NCBI RefSeq assembly: GCF_000278215.1
Contig: NZ_JH725069.1
Span: forward strand, 1 to 64,000
DNA from: Bartonella rattimassiliensis 15908
Lineage (GTDB): Bacteria > Pseudomonadota > Alphaproteobacteria > Rhizobiales > Rhizobiaceae
Reading direction: 5' to 3'
DNA length: 64,000 bases
Shown in pieces: positions 31,402 through 43,261 of this stretch (positions within the stretch are counted from its first letter, which is position 1; each line of letters opens with the position of its first letter). The notes beneath the pieces are model-generated. The model ran no database searches, had not been told where the DNA came from, and saw only the letters and a program-made list of their open reading frames with translations. Both the position numbers and the translations under genes were made by a program.

Positions 31402-32235
31402 TCATTTCTTGCGTTGATGACGCGTACGCATAATAAACTTATCCGTAGCTTTATTGGAGCGCGTACGCTTACCTTTCGTAGGTTTACCCCAAGGAGAAAC
31501 CGGATGACGTCCCCCTGATGTGCGACCTTCACCACCACCATGCGGATGATCAACAGGATTCATAGCAACGCCACGAACATGCGGACGTTTACCACGCCAA
31601 CGTGACCGTCCCGCCTTACCATCATTAATATTCCCATGATCAGGATTTGAAACAGCACCAACAGTTGCAAAACAGCTGCTAGGCACCAAACGCTGTTCAC
31701 CAGAATTTAAACGAAGAATAGCCATACCATGATCTCGTCCAACCAACTGCGCATAAGTACCTGCTGAACGTGCAATCTGCCCCCCCTTTCCTGGCCTCAT
31801 TTCAACATTATGAATAATTGTGCCCACCGGCATATTACCAAGAGGCATAGCATTACCTGGCTTAATATCAACATTCAAACCAGCGATAACAGAATCACCA
31901 ACACCAAGACGCTGTGGCGCAAGGATATAACTCAATTGCCCATCCTCATAGCGAATCAAAGCAATAAAAGCAGTACGATTGGGATCATATTCCAAACGCT
32001 CAACTTTCGCTGAAACATCACGCTTAAGACGCTTAAAATCGACAAAACGATAACTACGTTTATGGCCACCACCTTGAAAACGAGCAGTAACACGACCGCG
32101 ATTATTACGTCCACCCCTTGAAGACAACCCCTCAGTTAGCATCTTCACAGGCTTTCCCTTATAAAGACAAGAACGCTCTACAATAACAAGCTGACGCTGC
32201 CCAGGTGTCGTTGGATTAAATTGCTTAAGTGCCAT
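31402..32235 (-). CDS. rplB: 50S ribosomal protein L2
   Basis: The product is 277 aa. [17 protein letters not shown] opens it, and the conserved C-terminal loop [20 protein letters not shown] near the peptidyl-transferase centre is intact. It lies in the S10 operon between rplW and rpsS. Confidence 0.98.
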   Translation of the reverse strand: MALKQFNPTTPGQRQLVIVERSCLYKGKPVKMLTEGLSSRGGRNNRGRVTARFQGGGHKRSYRFVDFKRLKRDVSAKVERLEYDPNRTAFIALIRYEDGQLSYILAPQRLGVGDSVIAGLNVDIKPGNAMPLGNMPVGTIIHNVEMRPGKGGQIARSAGTYAQLVGRDHGMAILRLNSGEQRLVPSSCFATVGAVSNPDHGNINDGKAGRSRWRGKRPHVRGVAMNPVDHPHGGGEGRTSGGRHPVSPWGKPTKGKRTRSNKATDKFIMRTRHQRKK

Positions 32236-32256
32236 TATTCCTATCTCCGAGCCTCT

Positions 32257-32550
32257 TTAAAGACCTGTCGAAACGTCGATACTTTGACCACTGGTCAGAG
32301 TTACGATCGCTTTTTTGACATCACTTTGTCGACCAACAATACCTTTGAAACGCTTCAGTTTACCCTTACGAACTATCGTGTTAACCGCTTTAACTTTTAC
32401 GTTAAAAAGCGCTTCAATAGCAGCCTTAATCTCAGACTTCGTTGCTTTCGGTGCGACATTAAAAGCAACTTGATTATATTCAGAAATCATAGTCGACTTT
32501 TCTGTAATAACTGGACTAATAATTATATCATAATGGCGAAGATATGTCAT
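32257..32550 (-). CDS. rplW: 50S ribosomal protein L23
   Basis: The product is 97 aa. [19 protein letters not shown] and [20 protein letters not shown] are typical of L23, the trigger-factor docking protein. It overlaps the end of rplD by 4 bp. Confidence 0.98.
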   Translation of the reverse strand: MTYLRHYDIIISPVITEKSTMISEYNQVAFNVAPKATKSEIKAAIEALFNVKVKAVNTIVRKGKLKRFKGIVGRQSDVKKAIVTLTSGQSIDVSTGL

Positions 32551-33167
32551 TTAAAACGCTCCTCAAGAGCCTCAACAGCTGCTTTAGACAAAACAAGCTT
32601 GCTGCGACGCAAAATATCATAAACATTAATTCCCTGAATAGGCAAAATATCGATATTAGGAATATTAGATGCTGCACGAAAAAAATTAATATCAATCTCT
32701 TTACCACCAATCAAGAGAGCATTATTCAATCCAAGCTTAGAAAAATGAGAAACAAGCACTTTTGTTTTAGCATCCTTAACAACTAACTCATCCACAATAA
32801 TCAAATCTTTTGCTTTTAATTTTGCCGATAAAGCAAGACGCAACCCAAGAGAACGAATCTTTTTAGGAAGATCATGCGCATGGCTGCGGACCACCGGCCC
32901 ATGTGCTTTACCTCCACCTCTAAACTGTGGTGCACGTGCAGATGAGTGCCGAGCACGCCCAGTTCCTTTTTGTTTAAACATTTTCGCCCCTGTTCGAGAC
33001 ACATCAGACCGCCCCTGGGATTGATGACTTCCCTGCTGACGACGCGCAAGCTGCCAACGAACAACACGTTGTAAAATATCTTCACGTGGAACAAGATCAA
33101 AAATAGCTTCAGAAACCTTCAATTTACCAGCTTCATTACCATAAAGAGTTTTAATTACAAGATCCAT
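32547..33167 (-). CDS. rplD: 50S ribosomal protein L4
   Basis: The product is 206 aa. The long internal loop [20 protein letters not shown], which reaches the exit tunnel, is intact. In E. coli L4 represses the S10 operon; I did not see an equivalent leader structure here. It overlaps rplW and starts 2 bp after rplC. Confidence 0.97.
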   Translation of the reverse strand: MDLVIKTLYGNEAGKLKVSEAIFDLVPREDILQRVVRWQLARRQQGSHQSQGRSDVSRTGAKMFKQKGTGRARHSSARAPQFRGGGKAHGPVVRSHAHDLPKKIRSLGLRLALSAKLKAKDLIIVDELVVKDAKTKVLVSHFSKLGLNNALLIGGKEIDINFFRAASNIPNIDILPIQGINVYDILRRSKLVLSKAAVEALEERFK

Positions 33168-33169
33168 TA

Positions 33170-33907
33170 TTAGGCTCCCTCAACTTCAGAGGTTTCCGTT
33201 CTCGGCGTAACCATTTCCGTTTTCTCTTTCACAAGACGGCGGATACCAGCAGGTCTCGGAGCATTATCAGGAAGACGCTTCTTTACAGCATCCCGCACCA
33301 AAATCCAAGAACCTTTAGAGCCAGAAACAGAACCACGTACTAAAATTAAACCACGCTCAACATCGGTAGCAATAACCTCAATATTCTGTGTTGTTACCCG
33401 CACTTGCCCCATATGGCCAGCCATTTTTTTACCTTTAAAAACTTTACCAGGATCTTGACACTGTCCCGTAGAACCATGAGCACGATGTGTGATCGAGTTA
33501 CCATGGGAAGCACGATGCCCACCAAAGTTGTGCCGTTTCATAACACCAGCAAACCCCTTACCAATACTAGTACCCGTCACATCAACTCTTTGTCCTGGAA
33601 CAAAATGTTCCACCGTAATCTCAGTACCGACATCAAGAAGATTATCGGGACTAACACGAAACTCCGCTATTTTAGCTTTAGGTTCAACAGAAGCCTTAGC
33701 AAAATGGCCACGAAGAGCTTGTGAAGTATTCTTAACTTTAGCAAAACCTACACCTAATTGAACAGCAGTATAACCATTCTTCTCGACTGTACGCTGAGCA
33801 ACGACTTGACAATTCTCCAAACGGAGTACGGTCACTGGCACATGTTCACCAGCATCATTATAAATACGGGTCATGCCCAACTTCTGTGCTATTACACCTG
33901 AACGCAT
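33170..33907 (-). CDS. rplC: 50S ribosomal protein L3
   Basis: The product is 245 aa from the ATG at 33907 ([18 protein letters not shown]), the family start; an in-frame extension of eight residues upstream lacks support. [21 protein letters not shown] includes the usual glutamine-methylation region. It lies in the S10 operon after rpsJ. Confidence 0.97.
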   Translation of the reverse strand: MRSGVIAQKLGMTRIYNDAGEHVPVTVLRLENCQVVAQRTVEKNGYTAVQLGVGFAKVKNTSQALRGHFAKASVEPKAKIAEFRVSPDNLLDVGTEITVEHFVPGQRVDVTGTSIGKGFAGVMKRHNFGGHRASHGNSITHRAHGSTGQCQDPGKVFKGKKMAGHMGQVRVTTQNIEVIATDVERGLILVRGSVSGSKGSWILVRDAVKKRLPDNAPRPAGIRRLVKEKTEMVTPRTETSEVEGA

Positions 33908-33934
33908 CGGGTCTGTTCCTTCTGTCTTCAAACC

Positions 33935-34243
33935 TCAGAGCTTAATTTCTACATCCACACCAGCAGAAAGATCGAGCTTCATAAGCGCATCCACTGTTTG
34001 TGGTGTTGGATCAACAATATCAAGAAGACGCTTATGTGTACGCATTTCAAACTGCTCACGACTCTTCTTATCAATATGCGGTCCACGATTGACCGTAAAT
34101 TTCTCAATCCGCGTTGGAAGCGGAATAGGGCCACGGACATTTGCACCAGTACGCTTAGCAGTCGACACAATTTCACGCGTCGATGTATCAAGAATCCGAT
34201 GATCAAACGCTTTCAAACGAATGCGAATATTTTGATTGTTCAT
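33935..34243 (-). CDS. rpsJ: 30S ribosomal protein S10
   Basis: The product is 102 aa from the ATG at 34243 ([19 protein letters not shown]), the standard S10 start and length. [27 protein letters not shown] is the conserved loop; in E. coli S10 (NusE) also serves antitermination. It comes just after tuf, so the str and S10 operons are contiguous. Confidence 0.98.
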   Translation of the reverse strand: MNNQNIRIRLKAFDHRILDTSTREIVSTAKRTGANVRGPIPLPTRIEKFTVNRGPHIDKKSREQFEMRTHKRLLDIVDPTPQTVDALMKLDLSAGVDVEIKL

Positions 34244-34304
34244 GCTCTTTATTTCCCTGTTACACAAAGTGCCTTCAGTAATCAAGACACCCAACAAGCA
34301 TTAT

Positions 34305-35480
34305 TTATTCAATGATTTTAGAGACGATACCAGCACCAACGGTACGACCACCTTCACGAATAGCAAAACGAAGTTTCTCTTCCATCGCTATCGGAACAAT
34401 CAAAGACACATCCATCGCAACATTATCTCCCGGCATAACCATTTCCGTTCCTTCCGGAAGCGTAACAATCCCTGTCACATCCGTAGTACGGAAATAAAAC
34501 TGGGGACGATAATTCGTGAAAAATGGAGTATGACGCCCACCCTCATCTTTCGTCAAAATATAAGCCTCTGCTTTAAAGCGAGTGTGAGGTGTAACGGAAC
34601 CTGGTTTAGCCAATACCTGACCACGCTCAACCCCTTCACGATCAACACCACGAAGAAGCGCCCCAATATTGTCACCCGCTTGACCTTGATCTAAAAGTTT
34701 GCGGAACATTTCAACACCTGTAACCGTCGTTTTGGAAGTTGGACGAATACCAATAATCTCAATTTCTTCACCAACCTTAATAACACCACGCTCAACACGA
34801 CCGGTAACAACAGTTCCACGACCTGAAATCGAAAAAACATCTTCTATCGGCATCAAAAATGGCTGATCAACAGGTCGCTCAGGGGTCGGAATATAATTAT
34901 CAACTTCACTCAGTAAAAGACGAACCGCATCTTCACCAATGCTTTTATCCTTATCCTCAAGCGCCGCCAACGCAGAACCCTTAACTATTGGTATATCATC
35001 ACCTGGAAAATCATATTTGGATAAAAGTTCCCGAACCTCAAGCTCTACAAGCTCCAAAAGTTCTGCATCATCAACCTGATCAACTTTATTCAGAAAAACA
35101 ACAATCGCTGGAACACCAACCTGACGCGCAAGCAAAATATGCTCGCGTGTTTGAGGCATAGGACCATCAGCCGCAGAAACAACCAAAATCGCACCATCCA
35201 TCTGCGCAGCCCCTGTGATCATGTTCTTCACATAATCAGCGTGACCTGGACAATCAACGTGCGCATAGTGACGCTTTTCCGTTTCATACTCAACGTGTGC
35301 TGTAGAAATAGTAATTCCACGGGCGCGCTCTTCCGGTGCAGCATCAATTTGATCATATGCTTTAAACTCACCAAAAAACTTCGTAATCGCCGCTGTCAAC
35401 GAGGTCTTCCCATGATCAACGTGACCAATCGTACCAATGTTAACATGCGGTTTTGTACGTTCAAATTTGCTCTTCGCCAT
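34305..35480 (-). CDS. tuf: Elongation factor Tu
   Basis: The product is 391 aa from the ATG at 35480 ([28 protein letters not shown]). G1 GHVDHGKT, G3 DCPGH and G4 NKVD are intact, as is the C-terminal domain end [17 protein letters not shown]. It delivers aminoacyl-tRNA. It is encoded between fusA and rpsJ. Many alphaproteobacteria have a second tuf elsewhere, which cannot be judged here. Confidence 0.98.
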   Translation of the reverse strand: MAKSKFERTKPHVNIGTIGHVDHGKTSLTAAITKFFGEFKAYDQIDAAPEERARGITISTAHVEYETEKRHYAHVDCPGHADYVKNMITGAAQMDGAILVVSAADGPMPQTREHILLARQVGVPAIVVFLNKVDQVDDAELLELVELEVRELLSKYDFPGDDIPIVKGSALAALEDKDKSIGEDAVRLLLSEVDNYIPTPERPVDQPFLMPIEDVFSISGRGTVVTGRVERGVIKVGEEIEIIGIRPTSKTTVTGVEMFRKLLDQGQAGDNIGALLRGVDREGVERGQVLAKPGSVTPHTRFKAEAYILTKDEGGRHTPFFTNYRPQFYFRTTDVTGIVTLPEGTEMVMPGDNVAMDVSLIVPIAMEEKLRFAIREGGRTVGAGIVSKIIE

Positions 35481-35543
35481 TTGAGCTCTCCATTTTCTAT
35501 CCAAGTCAAGGACTAAATTAAAAATTAATTACACAACCTGAAA

Positions 35544-37628
35544 TTACGCGTATTCCTTTTGAATTTCTAAAGCAACAGCTGAAGGCACAGGCTCGTAATG
35601 ATCAAATTGCATTGTATACTGCGCACGCCCCTGACTCATAGAGCGAAGGGTATTCACATAACCAAACATATTCGCCAAAGGAACCATAGCATTTACAACC
35701 GTTACAATACCGCGTGCCTCAGTTCCTGAAATCTGCCCTCGACGAGAATTGAGATCACCGATAACATCACCAACATAATCATCTGGCGTGACAACTTCCA
35801 CTTTCATGATTGGCTCAAGAAGCTGTGCTCCAGCCTTCTTCGCTCCATCACGAAAAGCTGCACGAGCAGCAATTTCAAAAGCTAAGACGGAAGAATCAAC
35901 ATCGTGATAACCACCATCAATTAACGTCGCTTTTACACCAAGCATAGGGAATCCCGCAAGAGGCCCCGCCCCCATAACACTTTCAATTCCCTTTTGGACA
36001 CCTGGAATATATTCTTTAGGAACAGCACCACCAACAATCTTCGACTCAAAAACAAAATCATCACCATCATGAGGCTCGAAAATAATTTTTACACGAGCAA
36101 ATTGACCGGCGCCGCCCGATTGTTTCTTATGCGTATAATCAATTTCCGCAACTTTAGTAATTGACTCGCGATAAGCGACTTGAGGTTGACCAACATTCGC
36201 CTCAACCTTAAATTCACGCCGCATACGATCAACAATAATATCAAGATGAAGTTCACCCATTCCAGCGATAATAGTTTGACCTGACTCCACATCCGATTTA
36301 ACACGAAATGAAGGATCTTCAGCTGCTAAACGATTAAGAGCAATTCCCATTTTCTCCTGATCTGCTTTTGTTTTTGGCTCAATTGCAATCTCAATAACAG
36401 GTTCTGGAAATTCCATCCGCTCCAAAATAACAGGCTTCAAAGGATCGCAAAGAGTATCACCTGTTGTCGTCTCCTTAAGTCCTGCCAGAGCAACAATATC
36501 ACCAGCAAATGCTTCTTCAATATCCTCACGAGAATTCGAATGCATTTGAAGCATACGCCCCAACCGCTCTCTCTTCTTCTTTACAGTATTTTCAAGAGAA
36601 ATGCCTTTTTGAACTTTACCAGAGTAAATACGACAGAAAGTCAACGATCCAACAAAAGGATCATTCATAATTTTAAAAGCAAGCATAGCTAGCGGAGCGT
36701 CATCAGAAGATTCACGCGTCGTTTCAGATTCAGTCTTCACATCGATACCACTAATTGCAGGGACATCAACAGGAGAAGGAAGATAAGAAATCACAGCATC
36801 CAAAAGTGGCTGAATCCCCTTATTTTTAAAAGCTGTGCCACAAAAAACAGGGTGAAACTGAACCCCCACTGTCCCTCGCCGAATGAGAGAAACAAGTTGC
36901 TCATTAGTTGGCATAACACCTTCTAAATAAGCCTCCGTAGCAGCCTCATCAACCTCCACAGCCATCTCAATTAATTTTTCGCGATATTCCTCAGCCTTTT
37001 CCTTTAAATCAGAGGGAATTTCGCTCTCCACCGCTGAGGCACCAATAGAACCATCCCACTTCAAAGCTTTCATTTCAACAAGGTCAACAACACCTTCAAA
37101 ATCATTTTCAGCGCCAATTGGCAACTGCAAAACAAGCGCTTTAGCCCCCAACCGAGAACCAACCATTTCTACACTACGATAAAAATCAGCACCTATTTTA
37201 TCCATTTTATTAACAAACACCATACGGGGCACACGATATTTCTCAGCCTGCCGCCAAACAGTCTCCGTCTGAGGTTCCACACCGGCATTCGCATCCAGCA
37301 ACGCTATTGCACCATCAAGAACGCGCAAAGAGCGCTCAACCTCAATCGTAAAATCAACATGCCCCGGCGTATCAATAATATTAAAACGGCGCTTCCGACC
37401 ATCACGCCCCTTCCAAAAGGTCGTTGTCGCAGCAGATGTAATCGTAATGCCACGCTCCTGCTCCTGCTCCATCCAGTCCATCGTGGAAGCACCATCATGA
37501 GTCTCACCAACTTTATGGTTCTTACCGGTATAAAACAAAATACGCTCAGTCATAGTAGTCTTACCGGCATCAATGTGCGCCATAATACCAAAATTACGAT
37601 AATCTTCAATTTTATATTCGCGAGCCAT
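35544..37628 (-). CDS. fusA: Elongation factor G
   Basis: The product is 694 aa, full length. It is the GTPase for ribosomal translocation. G1 [10 protein letters not shown]3 DTPGHVDF, G4 NKMDK and the C-terminal domains IV-V ([20 protein letters not shown]-type end) are present. It lies in the str operon, 24 bp after rpsG. Confidence 0.98.
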   Translation of the reverse strand: MAREYKIEDYRNFGIMAHIDAGKTTMTERILFYTGKNHKVGETHDGASTMDWMEQEQERGITITSAATTTFWKGRDGRKRRFNIIDTPGHVDFTIEVERSLRVLDGAIALLDANAGVEPQTETVWRQAEKYRVPRMVFVNKMDKIGADFYRSVEMVGSRLGAKALVLQLPIGAENDFEGVVDLVEMKALKWDGSIGASAVESEIPSDLKEKAEEYREKLIEMAVEVDEAATEAYLEGVMPTNEQLVSLIRRGTVGVQFHPVFCGTAFKNKGIQPLLDAVISYLPSPVDVPAISGIDVKTESETTRESSDDAPLAMLAFKIMNDPFVGSLTFCRIYSGKVQKGISLENTVKKKRERLGRMLQMHSNSREDIEEAFAGDIVALAGLKETTTGDTLCDPLKPVILERMEFPEPVIEIAIEPKTKADQEKMGIALNRLAAEDPSFRVKSDVESGQTIIAGMGELHLDIIVDRMRREFKVEANVGQPQVAYRESITKVAEIDYTHKKQSGGAGQFARVKIIFEPHDGDDFVFESKIVGGAVPKEYIPGVQKGIESVMGAGPLAGFPMLGVKATLIDGGYHDVDSSVLAFEIAARAAFRDGAKKAGAQLLEPIMKVEVVTPDDYVGDVIGDLNSRRGQISGTEARGIVTVVNAMVPLANMFGYVNTLRSMSQGRAQYTMQFDHYEPVPSAVALEIQKEYA

Positions 37629-37652
37629 TATATTTGCCTTAGTTCAAAACAT

Positions 37653-38123
37653 CTACCAGCGATAATGAGAAAACGCACGATTAGCTTCAGCCATACGATG
37701 AACATCCTCACGTTTCTTCACGGCAGAACCGCGATTATTAGCCGCATCAACCAATTCACCAGATAAGCGCTCGATCATCGTTGTTTCATTTCTACCACGT
37801 GCCGCAGTAATCAACCAACGAATAGCAAGCGCCTGTCGACGATCAGGACGAACATCAATCGGAACTTGATAAGTAGCACCACCAACACGGCGTGAACGAA
37901 CCTCAATATGAGGTGCAACATTCCCTAAAGCCCGATGAAATAGAGCCACAGGATCCGTTTTCATTTTTCTCTCTACAGAATCAAGTGCACCATAAACTAT
38001 ACGCTCTGCAACTGACTTTTTACCATCAAACATAATGGCATTCATAAATTTCATAATGACCAAATCACCAAATTTAGGATCTGGATTAATTTCACGCTTT
38101 TCTGCTCTATGACGACGGGACAT
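37653..38123 (-). CDS. rpsG: 30S ribosomal protein S7
   Basis: The product is 156 aa. [20 protein letters not shown] and [19 protein letters not shown] identify S7, the head assembly initiator and str-operon autoregulator in E. coli. Confidence 0.98.
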   Translation of the reverse strand: MSRRHRAEKREINPDPKFGDLVIMKFMNAIMFDGKKSVAERIVYGALDSVERKMKTDPVALFHRALGNVAPHIEVRSRRVGGATYQVPIDVRPDRRQALAIRWLITAARGRNETTMIERLSGELVDAANNRGSAVKKREDVHRMAEANRAFSHYRW

Positions 38124-38159
38124 TAGCTTTGTCTCTCAATATTATTTTTGAACGCTTCA

Positions 38160-38531
38160 TTATTTTGGACGCTTCGCGCCATACTTTGAACGACGCTGCT
38201 TGCGATTCTTGACACCTTGTGTATCAAGCAAACCACGAATAACGTGATAACGAACCCCTGGCAAATCCTTCACACGACCACCACGGATCATCACAACAGA
38301 GTGCTCTTGAAGATTATGTCCCTCCCCCGGAATATAACCAATCACCTCAAATCCATTTGTCAAACGGATTTTAGCAACTTTACGAAGAGCAGAATTAGGT
38401 TTTTTCGGTGTCGTTGTATAAACACGTGTACAAACACCACGCTTCTGCGGATTCGACTGAAGAGCAGGAACCTTATTACGTTTAACTGGCGTTACACGCG
38501 GCTTGCGAATCAATTGGTTTACGGTAGGCAT
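38160..38531 (-). CDS. rpsL: 30S ribosomal protein S12
   Basis: The product is 123 aa. [12 protein letters not shown] opens it. The decoding-centre segments [15 protein letters not shown] and [27 protein letters not shown] are intact; K42 in TPKKPN and K87 in GRVKDL are the wild-type, streptomycin-sensitive residues. It is the first gene of the str operon. Confidence 0.98.
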   Translation of the reverse strand: MPTVNQLIRKPRVTPVKRNKVPALQSNPQKRGVCTRVYTTTPKKPNSALRKVAKIRLTNGFEVIGYIPGEGHNLQEHSVVMIRGGRVKDLPGVRYHVIRGLLDTQGVKNRKQRRSKYGAKRPK

Positions 38532-38793
38532 ACAACCTTCCTCTTTATTAGATCTACATTTGTTTCACCCAATCGGGCTCTTCTATTTTATCCACCCTGA
38601 TAGAATCAGAATAGATATCTGAGTTTACATATAAAACCGGGCACACCTGCAAAAACAGCTCACCCAACCAAAAGCAGAGAAGGCCATAGCCTTTTGCACT
38701 AGAATTTGCTTTTAATCTTCTTAACAGCCGCTTGGATGATTTTTGGAGCATATCCAAAACAACTGATCACTTCCACATCGGTTATGCTTGCTT

Positions 38794-38822
38794 CTAATAG
38801 CGAGAACACGTACATTCGTCAA
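38794..38822 (-). promoter_or_regulatory. Sigma-70-type promoter of the str operon
   Basis: On the minus strand TTGACG (38817-38822) and TATTAG (38794-38799) are 17 bp apart. Transcription would start near 38787, leaving a leader of about 255 nt before rpsL. This leader holds a small GGC-rich hairpin near 38680 and could be the regulatory region of the ribosomal array. Confidence 0.65.
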
Positions 38823-38989
38823 GAACTAAACAGCAGAAAGTTTTTAAAAATGAAAATAAATTAAATTTTAAAACTTTAAATTTGCTTTTACCAGTATTCT
38901 TGATAAATCAATTTACCATAGTAACAGCCCTCTATAAATAAAAAAAGCAGCAAATTAAATTGTACATGTGATATTTAATGATGAGCGCC

Positions 38990-39772
38990 ATGAAAATAGC
39001 AACGTGGAATATTGCCGGAATAAAAGCACGACATGAAACATTATATCAATGGCTAAAGCAAAACCAGCCTGACATAGTCTGTCTACAGGAAATTAAAAGT
39101 ATTGATGAAAATTTTCCACGTGATGCGATTGAAAGTTTAGGCTACCATATAGAAACACACGGACAAAAAAGTTTTAATGGCGTTGCAATTCTTTCTAAAA
39201 AAACACCGGATGAAGTGATCCGTCGATTACCAGGCAACAATAATGATGAACAAACACGTTACATCGAAGCCGTTTATTCAACAAACAAGGGTGTTATTCG
39301 TGTTGCATCTCTCTATTTGCCAAATGGGAACCCTATTAAGAGTGAAAAATACTCCTATAAGATAGAATGGATGGAAAGGTTATATGCACATGCAAAATTA
39401 TTGCTCGCGTATGAAGAACCTCTTATTCTAGCGGGTGACTATAATGTCATCCCCACTCCATTAGATGCAAAAAATCCTCAAGAATGGTATCAAGATGCCT
39501 TATTTCTTCAACAAACGAGAAAAACATTCCAGCGTATTCTTTATTTAGGCCTTTACGACGCTATCCGAAATGTCACCGATACTCCCTCCTTCAGTTTTTG
39601 GGATTTCCAAGCTGGGGCATGGCTTAAAAATAATGGGATTCGTATTGATCATTTACTTTTATCACCAGAAGCTGTTGATCACCTTATTTGCGCTCATACT
39701 CAAACAGAATTAAGAGGATATCAAAAACCATCTGACCACGTTCCTGTTTGGATCCACCTTAATATCAATTAA
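38990..39772 (+). CDS. xthA: Exodeoxyribonuclease III family AP endonuclease
   Basis: The product is 260 aa from the ATG at 38990 (MKIATWNIAGIKARH), the family start; an in-frame ATG at 38978 would add four residues, and neither has a strong ribosome site. It cleaves DNA at abasic sites in base-excision repair. The metal-binding LQEIK, the GDYNVIPTPLD motif and the C-terminal SDHVPVW are all in place. It is the first plus-strand gene after the ribosomal array and is divergent from rpsL. Confidence 0.93.
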   Translation: MKIATWNIAGIKARHETLYQWLKQNQPDIVCLQEIKSIDENFPRDAIESLGYHIETHGQKSFNGVAILSKKTPDEVIRRLPGNNNDEQTRYIEAVYSTNKGVIRVASLYLPNGNPIKSEKYSYKIEWMERLYAHAKLLLAYEEPLILAGDYNVIPTPLDAKNPQEWYQDALFLQQTRKTFQRILYLGLYDAIRNVTDTPSFSFWDFQAGAWLKNNGIRIDHLLLSPEAVDHLICAHTQTELRGYQKPSDHVPVWIHLNIN

Positions 39773-39890
39773 GTAAAGTATAGCTCTCATTTCATTAAAC
39801 AATAAAAAAATCCACTCAGAATAATAACTGTGCTATACCATGCAAACATTATATCTTAGACAACTAAAATAAATGAATGGAGGATATAAA

Positions 39891-40796
39891 ATGAAGAAAT
39901 CATTGTTAATATTTATTACGGCAACAGCCATTGGCCTCACAACTGTCGCACATGCTGAACATGATACCCTTGAAAAAATAAAACAAACAGGGGAAATTAC
40001 TTTAGGTGTCCGTGAATCATCGGGGTTAGCCTACGTCCTTGGTAATAATAAATATGTAGGTTTTCATACAGAAATGGCAGAACGCATCATTGATGATATT
40101 TCAAAAAAAATTGGTAAACCAATTAAAATTCATTATCTTCCCATCACTTCTCAAAATAGAATTCCTCTCTTAAAAAATAAAACCTATGATTTTGAGTGCG
40201 GCTCAACAACAAATGATCTTTCTCGCAATAAAGAAGCAGCATTTGCTTATACAACATACGTTGAAGAAGTTCGGATTGCTGTAAAGAAAAACTCTAATAT
40301 TCAATCTCTTGACGATTTAAATGGAAAAACAGTTGCAACGACCACCGGGACAACATCTGTTCAACTTATTCGTAAAAACAAACGTGCAAAAAACATTCAT
40401 TTTAAAGTCGTCAAAGGAAAAGATCACGGAGATAGTTTCTTATTACTCGAATCTGGTCGTGCCGATGCATTTGTTATGGATGCTTCAATTCTTGCTGGAC
40501 ATATTGCAAAATCAAAAAATCCATCTGATTATGTCATTCTTGACACCGTACTATCAGTTGAACCCATCGCTTGCATGCTTAGATTACATGACAAAAACTT
40601 TGAACAAGCCATTAACGATAGCATCCTACGTCAGATTAAAGACGAATCACTTGAAAATCTTTATAATAAGTGGTTTATGAAACCGATTCCTCCTGCTAAT
40701 ACTGTTATGAACCTTCCCTTATCACAAAAAACAAAATATGCTTGGGATCATCCAAACAATAGGCCTCGGGAAAGCTATAAAGAAAAAGATTTATAG
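39891..40796 (+). CDS. Periplasmic glutamate/aspartate-type amino-acid binding protein
   Basis: The product is 301 aa from the ATG at 39891, with GGAGG upstream. A signal peptide (KKSLLIFITATAIGLTTVAHA) precedes a family-3 solute-binding domain with LEKIKQTGEITLGVRESSG and the later GRADAFVMDASILAG. The closest type is GltI, for glutamate/aspartate. It heads a polar amino-acid ABC transporter with two permeases and an ATPase. A strong hairpin directly after the gene would make the binding protein more abundant than the membrane parts. Confidence 0.9.
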   Translation: MKKSLLIFITATAIGLTTVAHAEHDTLEKIKQTGEITLGVRESSGLAYVLGNNKYVGFHTEMAERIIDDISKKIGKPIKIHYLPITSQNRIPLLKNKTYDFECGSTTNDLSRNKEAAFAYTTYVEEVRIAVKKNSNIQSLDDLNGKTVATTTGTTSVQLIRKNKRAKNIHFKVVKGKDHGDSFLLLESGRADAFVMDASILAGHIAKSKNPSDYVILDTVLSVEPIACMLRLHDKNFEQAINDSILRQIKDESLENLYNKWFMKPIPPANTVMNLPLSQKTKYAWDHPNNRPRESYKEKDL

Positions 40797-40809
40797 AATT
40801 TGAAAAGAA

Positions 40810-40841
40810 AAACCACACTCTTTTAAAATTGAGTGTGGTTT
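40810..40841 (+). terminator. Hairpin after the binding-protein gene (attenuating terminator)
   Basis: AAACCACACTC (40810-40820) and GAGTGTGGTTT (40831-40841) form a perfect 11-bp stem with a 10-base loop, followed by ATATTTTAG. It lies between the binding protein and the first permease and probably gives partial termination or protects the upstream mRNA. Confidence 0.75.
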
Positions 40842-40936
40842 ATATTTTAGTTCACTTTTTAATAAATTCCGCCTATGCAGATACGCTTGACTCATTGTCC
40901 TATTTGTGAATGACCAATTTGAAGGAGTATTAATGA

Positions 40937-41689
40937 ATGGACTTTTCTTTCCTTTGTAGGGATGATCTGACTCAAACACTGGTAACAGGATGCTTAGGTA
41001 CTTTCGGCGTGAGTCATACCTATTTAGACACACTTCTTGATGGCTTAAAAAATACGGTTATATTGTCCATTACTTCACTTCTATTAGCGGTATTGTGCGG
41101 TATTATTATAGGAACAATGCGCACTTTACCTAAAACATCCGTCACTAATTGTATATTTCGCATTATCGGGACTATCTGGGTAGAGATTATGCGTAACATT
41201 CCCCTCCTTGTACAGGTATTTTTATGGTATTTTGTTGTTCCTAAAATTTATCCACCAGCGATGAAATTTTCCCCTATTCTCTTAATAACATGTGCGTTGG
41301 GATTCTTTACATCTGCACGCATTGCAGAACAGATTCGTTCAGGAATTGAAGCTATTCCTTCTGGACAACGCTATGCTGCTATGGCAATGGGATTTACAAC
41401 TTATCAAAGTTATCGTTATATTGTACTTCCGTATGCTATACGCACAATTATGCCCCCGCTTACTTCAGAAGCAATGGGGATTGTAAAAAACTCATCTATA
41501 GCATTCGCCGTTTCAATAAATGAGCTCATGCAATTTCAATACCAAGCAATTGAAGAGATAAGTCATGTTTACGAAAACTATTTGCTTGTTACGATTCTTT
41601 ATATTCTTATAGCTTTAATCGTATTTGTTGTAATGACAGTTATTGAGAAAATGATCAAAATTCCTAGCTCTCAAACAAAGGTAAATTGA
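40937..41689 (+). CDS. Amino-acid ABC transporter permease (GltJ-like)
   Basis: The product is 250 aa, with GGAG 9 bp upstream of the ATG at 40937 (another ATG in a different frame lies 4 bp earlier). It has about five membrane helices and the HisMQ permease loop EQIRSGIEAIPSGQRYAAMAMG, where the ATPase docks. The C-terminal IVKNSSIAFAVSINELM is family-typical. It pairs with the next permease. Confidence 0.9.
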   Translation: MDFSFLCRDDLTQTLVTGCLGTFGVSHTYLDTLLDGLKNTVILSITSLLLAVLCGIIIGTMRTLPKTSVTNCIFRIIGTIWVEIMRNIPLLVQVFLWYFVVPKIYPPAMKFSPILLITCALGFFTSARIAEQIRSGIEAIPSGQRYAAMAMGFTTYQSYRYIVLPYAIRTIMPPLTSEAMGIVKNSSIAFAVSINELMQFQYQAIEEISHVYENYLLVTILYILIALIVFVVMTVIEKMIKIPSSQTKVN

Positions 41690-41691
41690 AT

Positions 41692-42408
41692 ATGATGAAT
41701 TTCATAAGTTCTCAGTTTGGACTTTATTTCCCTTTCAATTTTTCTGACTTTGATTTTTCCTTTTTTACCTTTGATGTATTTCGTTCTTACATTTTATCAG
41801 GTTTACTCTTTAGCGTTTTTCTAACTCTTGTTGCAACAGTATTAGGATTTGTTTTCGGCACTCTTTTAGCCATGATCCGCCTTTCTTCTATAAAACTTCT
41901 TTCTTGGTTTGCAATCATTTACATAACAGCTATGCGTTCAATACCACTTGTGATGGTTATCTTATGGTTTTTCGTGCTCCTACCTTTTTTAACGGGTACA
42001 TCTATCGGCGCCAATAAATCAGCACTCATTACCTTTACTGCATTTGAAACTGCTTATTTTGCTGAAATTATGCGTGCTGGTATAAATTCAGTTCCGCAAG
42101 GACAAAAATACGCGGGACAAGCTCTTGGAATGACCTATTGGCAAAGTATGTACATTGTCATTCTTCCTCAAGCCTTTAGAGATATGCTTCCAGTCTTTTT
42201 AACACAAGTCATTATTCTTTTTCAGGACACAACCCTTGTTTATGCCATCAGTGGCCATAGCCTTTTGAATGGTTTTGATATTGCTGCTAATAATTTTGGC
42301 GTAAAGCAAGAAGCTTATATCTTGGCAGCTATTTTCTATTTTGTTATCTGTTTTACACTATCACAAATCGTTTTGTATTTACAAAAAAAAGTATCTATCA
42401 TTCGCTAA
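41692..42408 (+). CDS. Amino-acid ABC transporter permease (GltK-like)
   Basis: The product is 238 aa from the ATG at 41692 (a second ATG follows directly), three bases after the stop of the upstream permease, with AAAGG about 10 bp before. It has about five helices and the EAA-type loop [22 protein letters not shown]. It forms the heterodimeric membrane channel with its neighbour. Confidence 0.9.
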   Translation: MMNFISSQFGLYFPFNFSDFDFSFFTFDVFRSYILSGLLFSVFLTLVATVLGFVFGTLLAMIRLSSIKLLSWFAIIYITAMRSIPLVMVILWFFVLLPFLTGTSIGANKSALITFTAFETAYFAEIMRAGINSVPQGQKYAGQALGMTYWQSMYIVILPQAFRDMLPVFLTQVIILFQDTTLVYAISGHSLLNGFDIAANNFGVKQEAYILAAIFYFVICFTLSQIVLYLQKKVSIIR

Positions 42409-42418
42409 CGAGAAAAAA

Positions 42419-43165
42419 ATGTCTACTCATATGATCGAAATAAAAAATGTTTCTAACTGGTATGGCGAAATTCAAGTTCTTAAAAATTGTACAACCAATA
42501 TTAATAAAGGAGAAGTCGTCGTCGTTTGTGGACCATCAGGATCAGGAAAGTCAACACTCATTAAAACCATTAACGCTCTCGTCCCTTTTCAAAAAGGTGA
42601 AATTTGGGTTAATGGAATACCAGTTCATTCAAAACAAACGAATTTGCCTAAATTACGGAGTCAGGTGGGAATGGTATTTCAACATTTCGAGCTTTTCCCA
42701 CATTTATCTGTCACAGAAAATTTGATAATTGCACAAATCAAAGTTCTAAAACGAAGCAAAAAAGAAGCACTTGAACGTGGTTTATTGTATCTTGAACGCG
42801 TTGGACTCATTGAACATAAAGATAAATATCCTGGTCAACTTTCTGGAGGGCAACAGCAACGTGTTGCTATTGCGCGTGCTTTAACCATGGATCCACTTGT
42901 TATGCTTTTTGATGAACCAACCTCTGCTCTAGATCCTGAAATGGTAGGTGAAGTACTCGATGTCATGATCAATTTAGCAGAAGAAGGTATGACGATGATT
43001 TGTGTAACACACGAAATGGGTTTTGCACAAAAAGTTTCAAAACGTGTTATTTTCATAGATCAAGGAACAATTCTTGAAGACTGTTCATCTAAAGAATTCT
43101 TCTCTGATCCACAAGCGAGAGCACTAAGAACACAAGAATTTTTATCTAAAATTCTAAGTCATTAG
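42419..43165 (+). CDS. Amino-acid ABC transporter ATP-binding protein (GltL-like)
   Basis: The product is 248 aa from the ATG at 42419 ([16 protein letters not shown]); a start at the internal MIEIKN is also possible. Walker [10 protein letters not shown], the signature [15 protein letters not shown], Walker [14 protein letters not shown] and the H-loop CVTHEMGFA are complete. It powers the transporter encoded upstream, ending the operon. Confidence 0.93.
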   Translation: MSTHMIEIKNVSNWYGEIQVLKNCTTNINKGEVVVVCGPSGSGKSTLIKTINALVPFQKGEIWVNGIPVHSKQTNLPKLRSQVGMVFQHFELFPHLSVTENLIIAQIKVLKRSKKEALERGLLYLERVGLIEHKDKYPGQLSGGQQQRVAIARALTMDPLVMLFDEPTSALDPEMVGEVLDVMINLAEEGMTMICVTHEMGFAQKVSKRVIFIDQGTILEDCSSKEFFSDPQARALRTQEFLSKILSH

Positions 43166-43261
43166 CCATTATATCATAAAAAAATTATCTCTTCTATAAA
43201 CTTGGACATAAGAAAACAAAGTTTAACAGATGGGAGAATGTAAAAAACATTAGAAATGAGT

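Noticed and set aside
38554-38757. 67-codon frame upstream of rpsL on the minus strand
   Set aside because: It lies in the predicted str leader, has no recognisable domain and lacks a convincing start. A 38-codon frame overlapping the promoter was rejected for the same reason.
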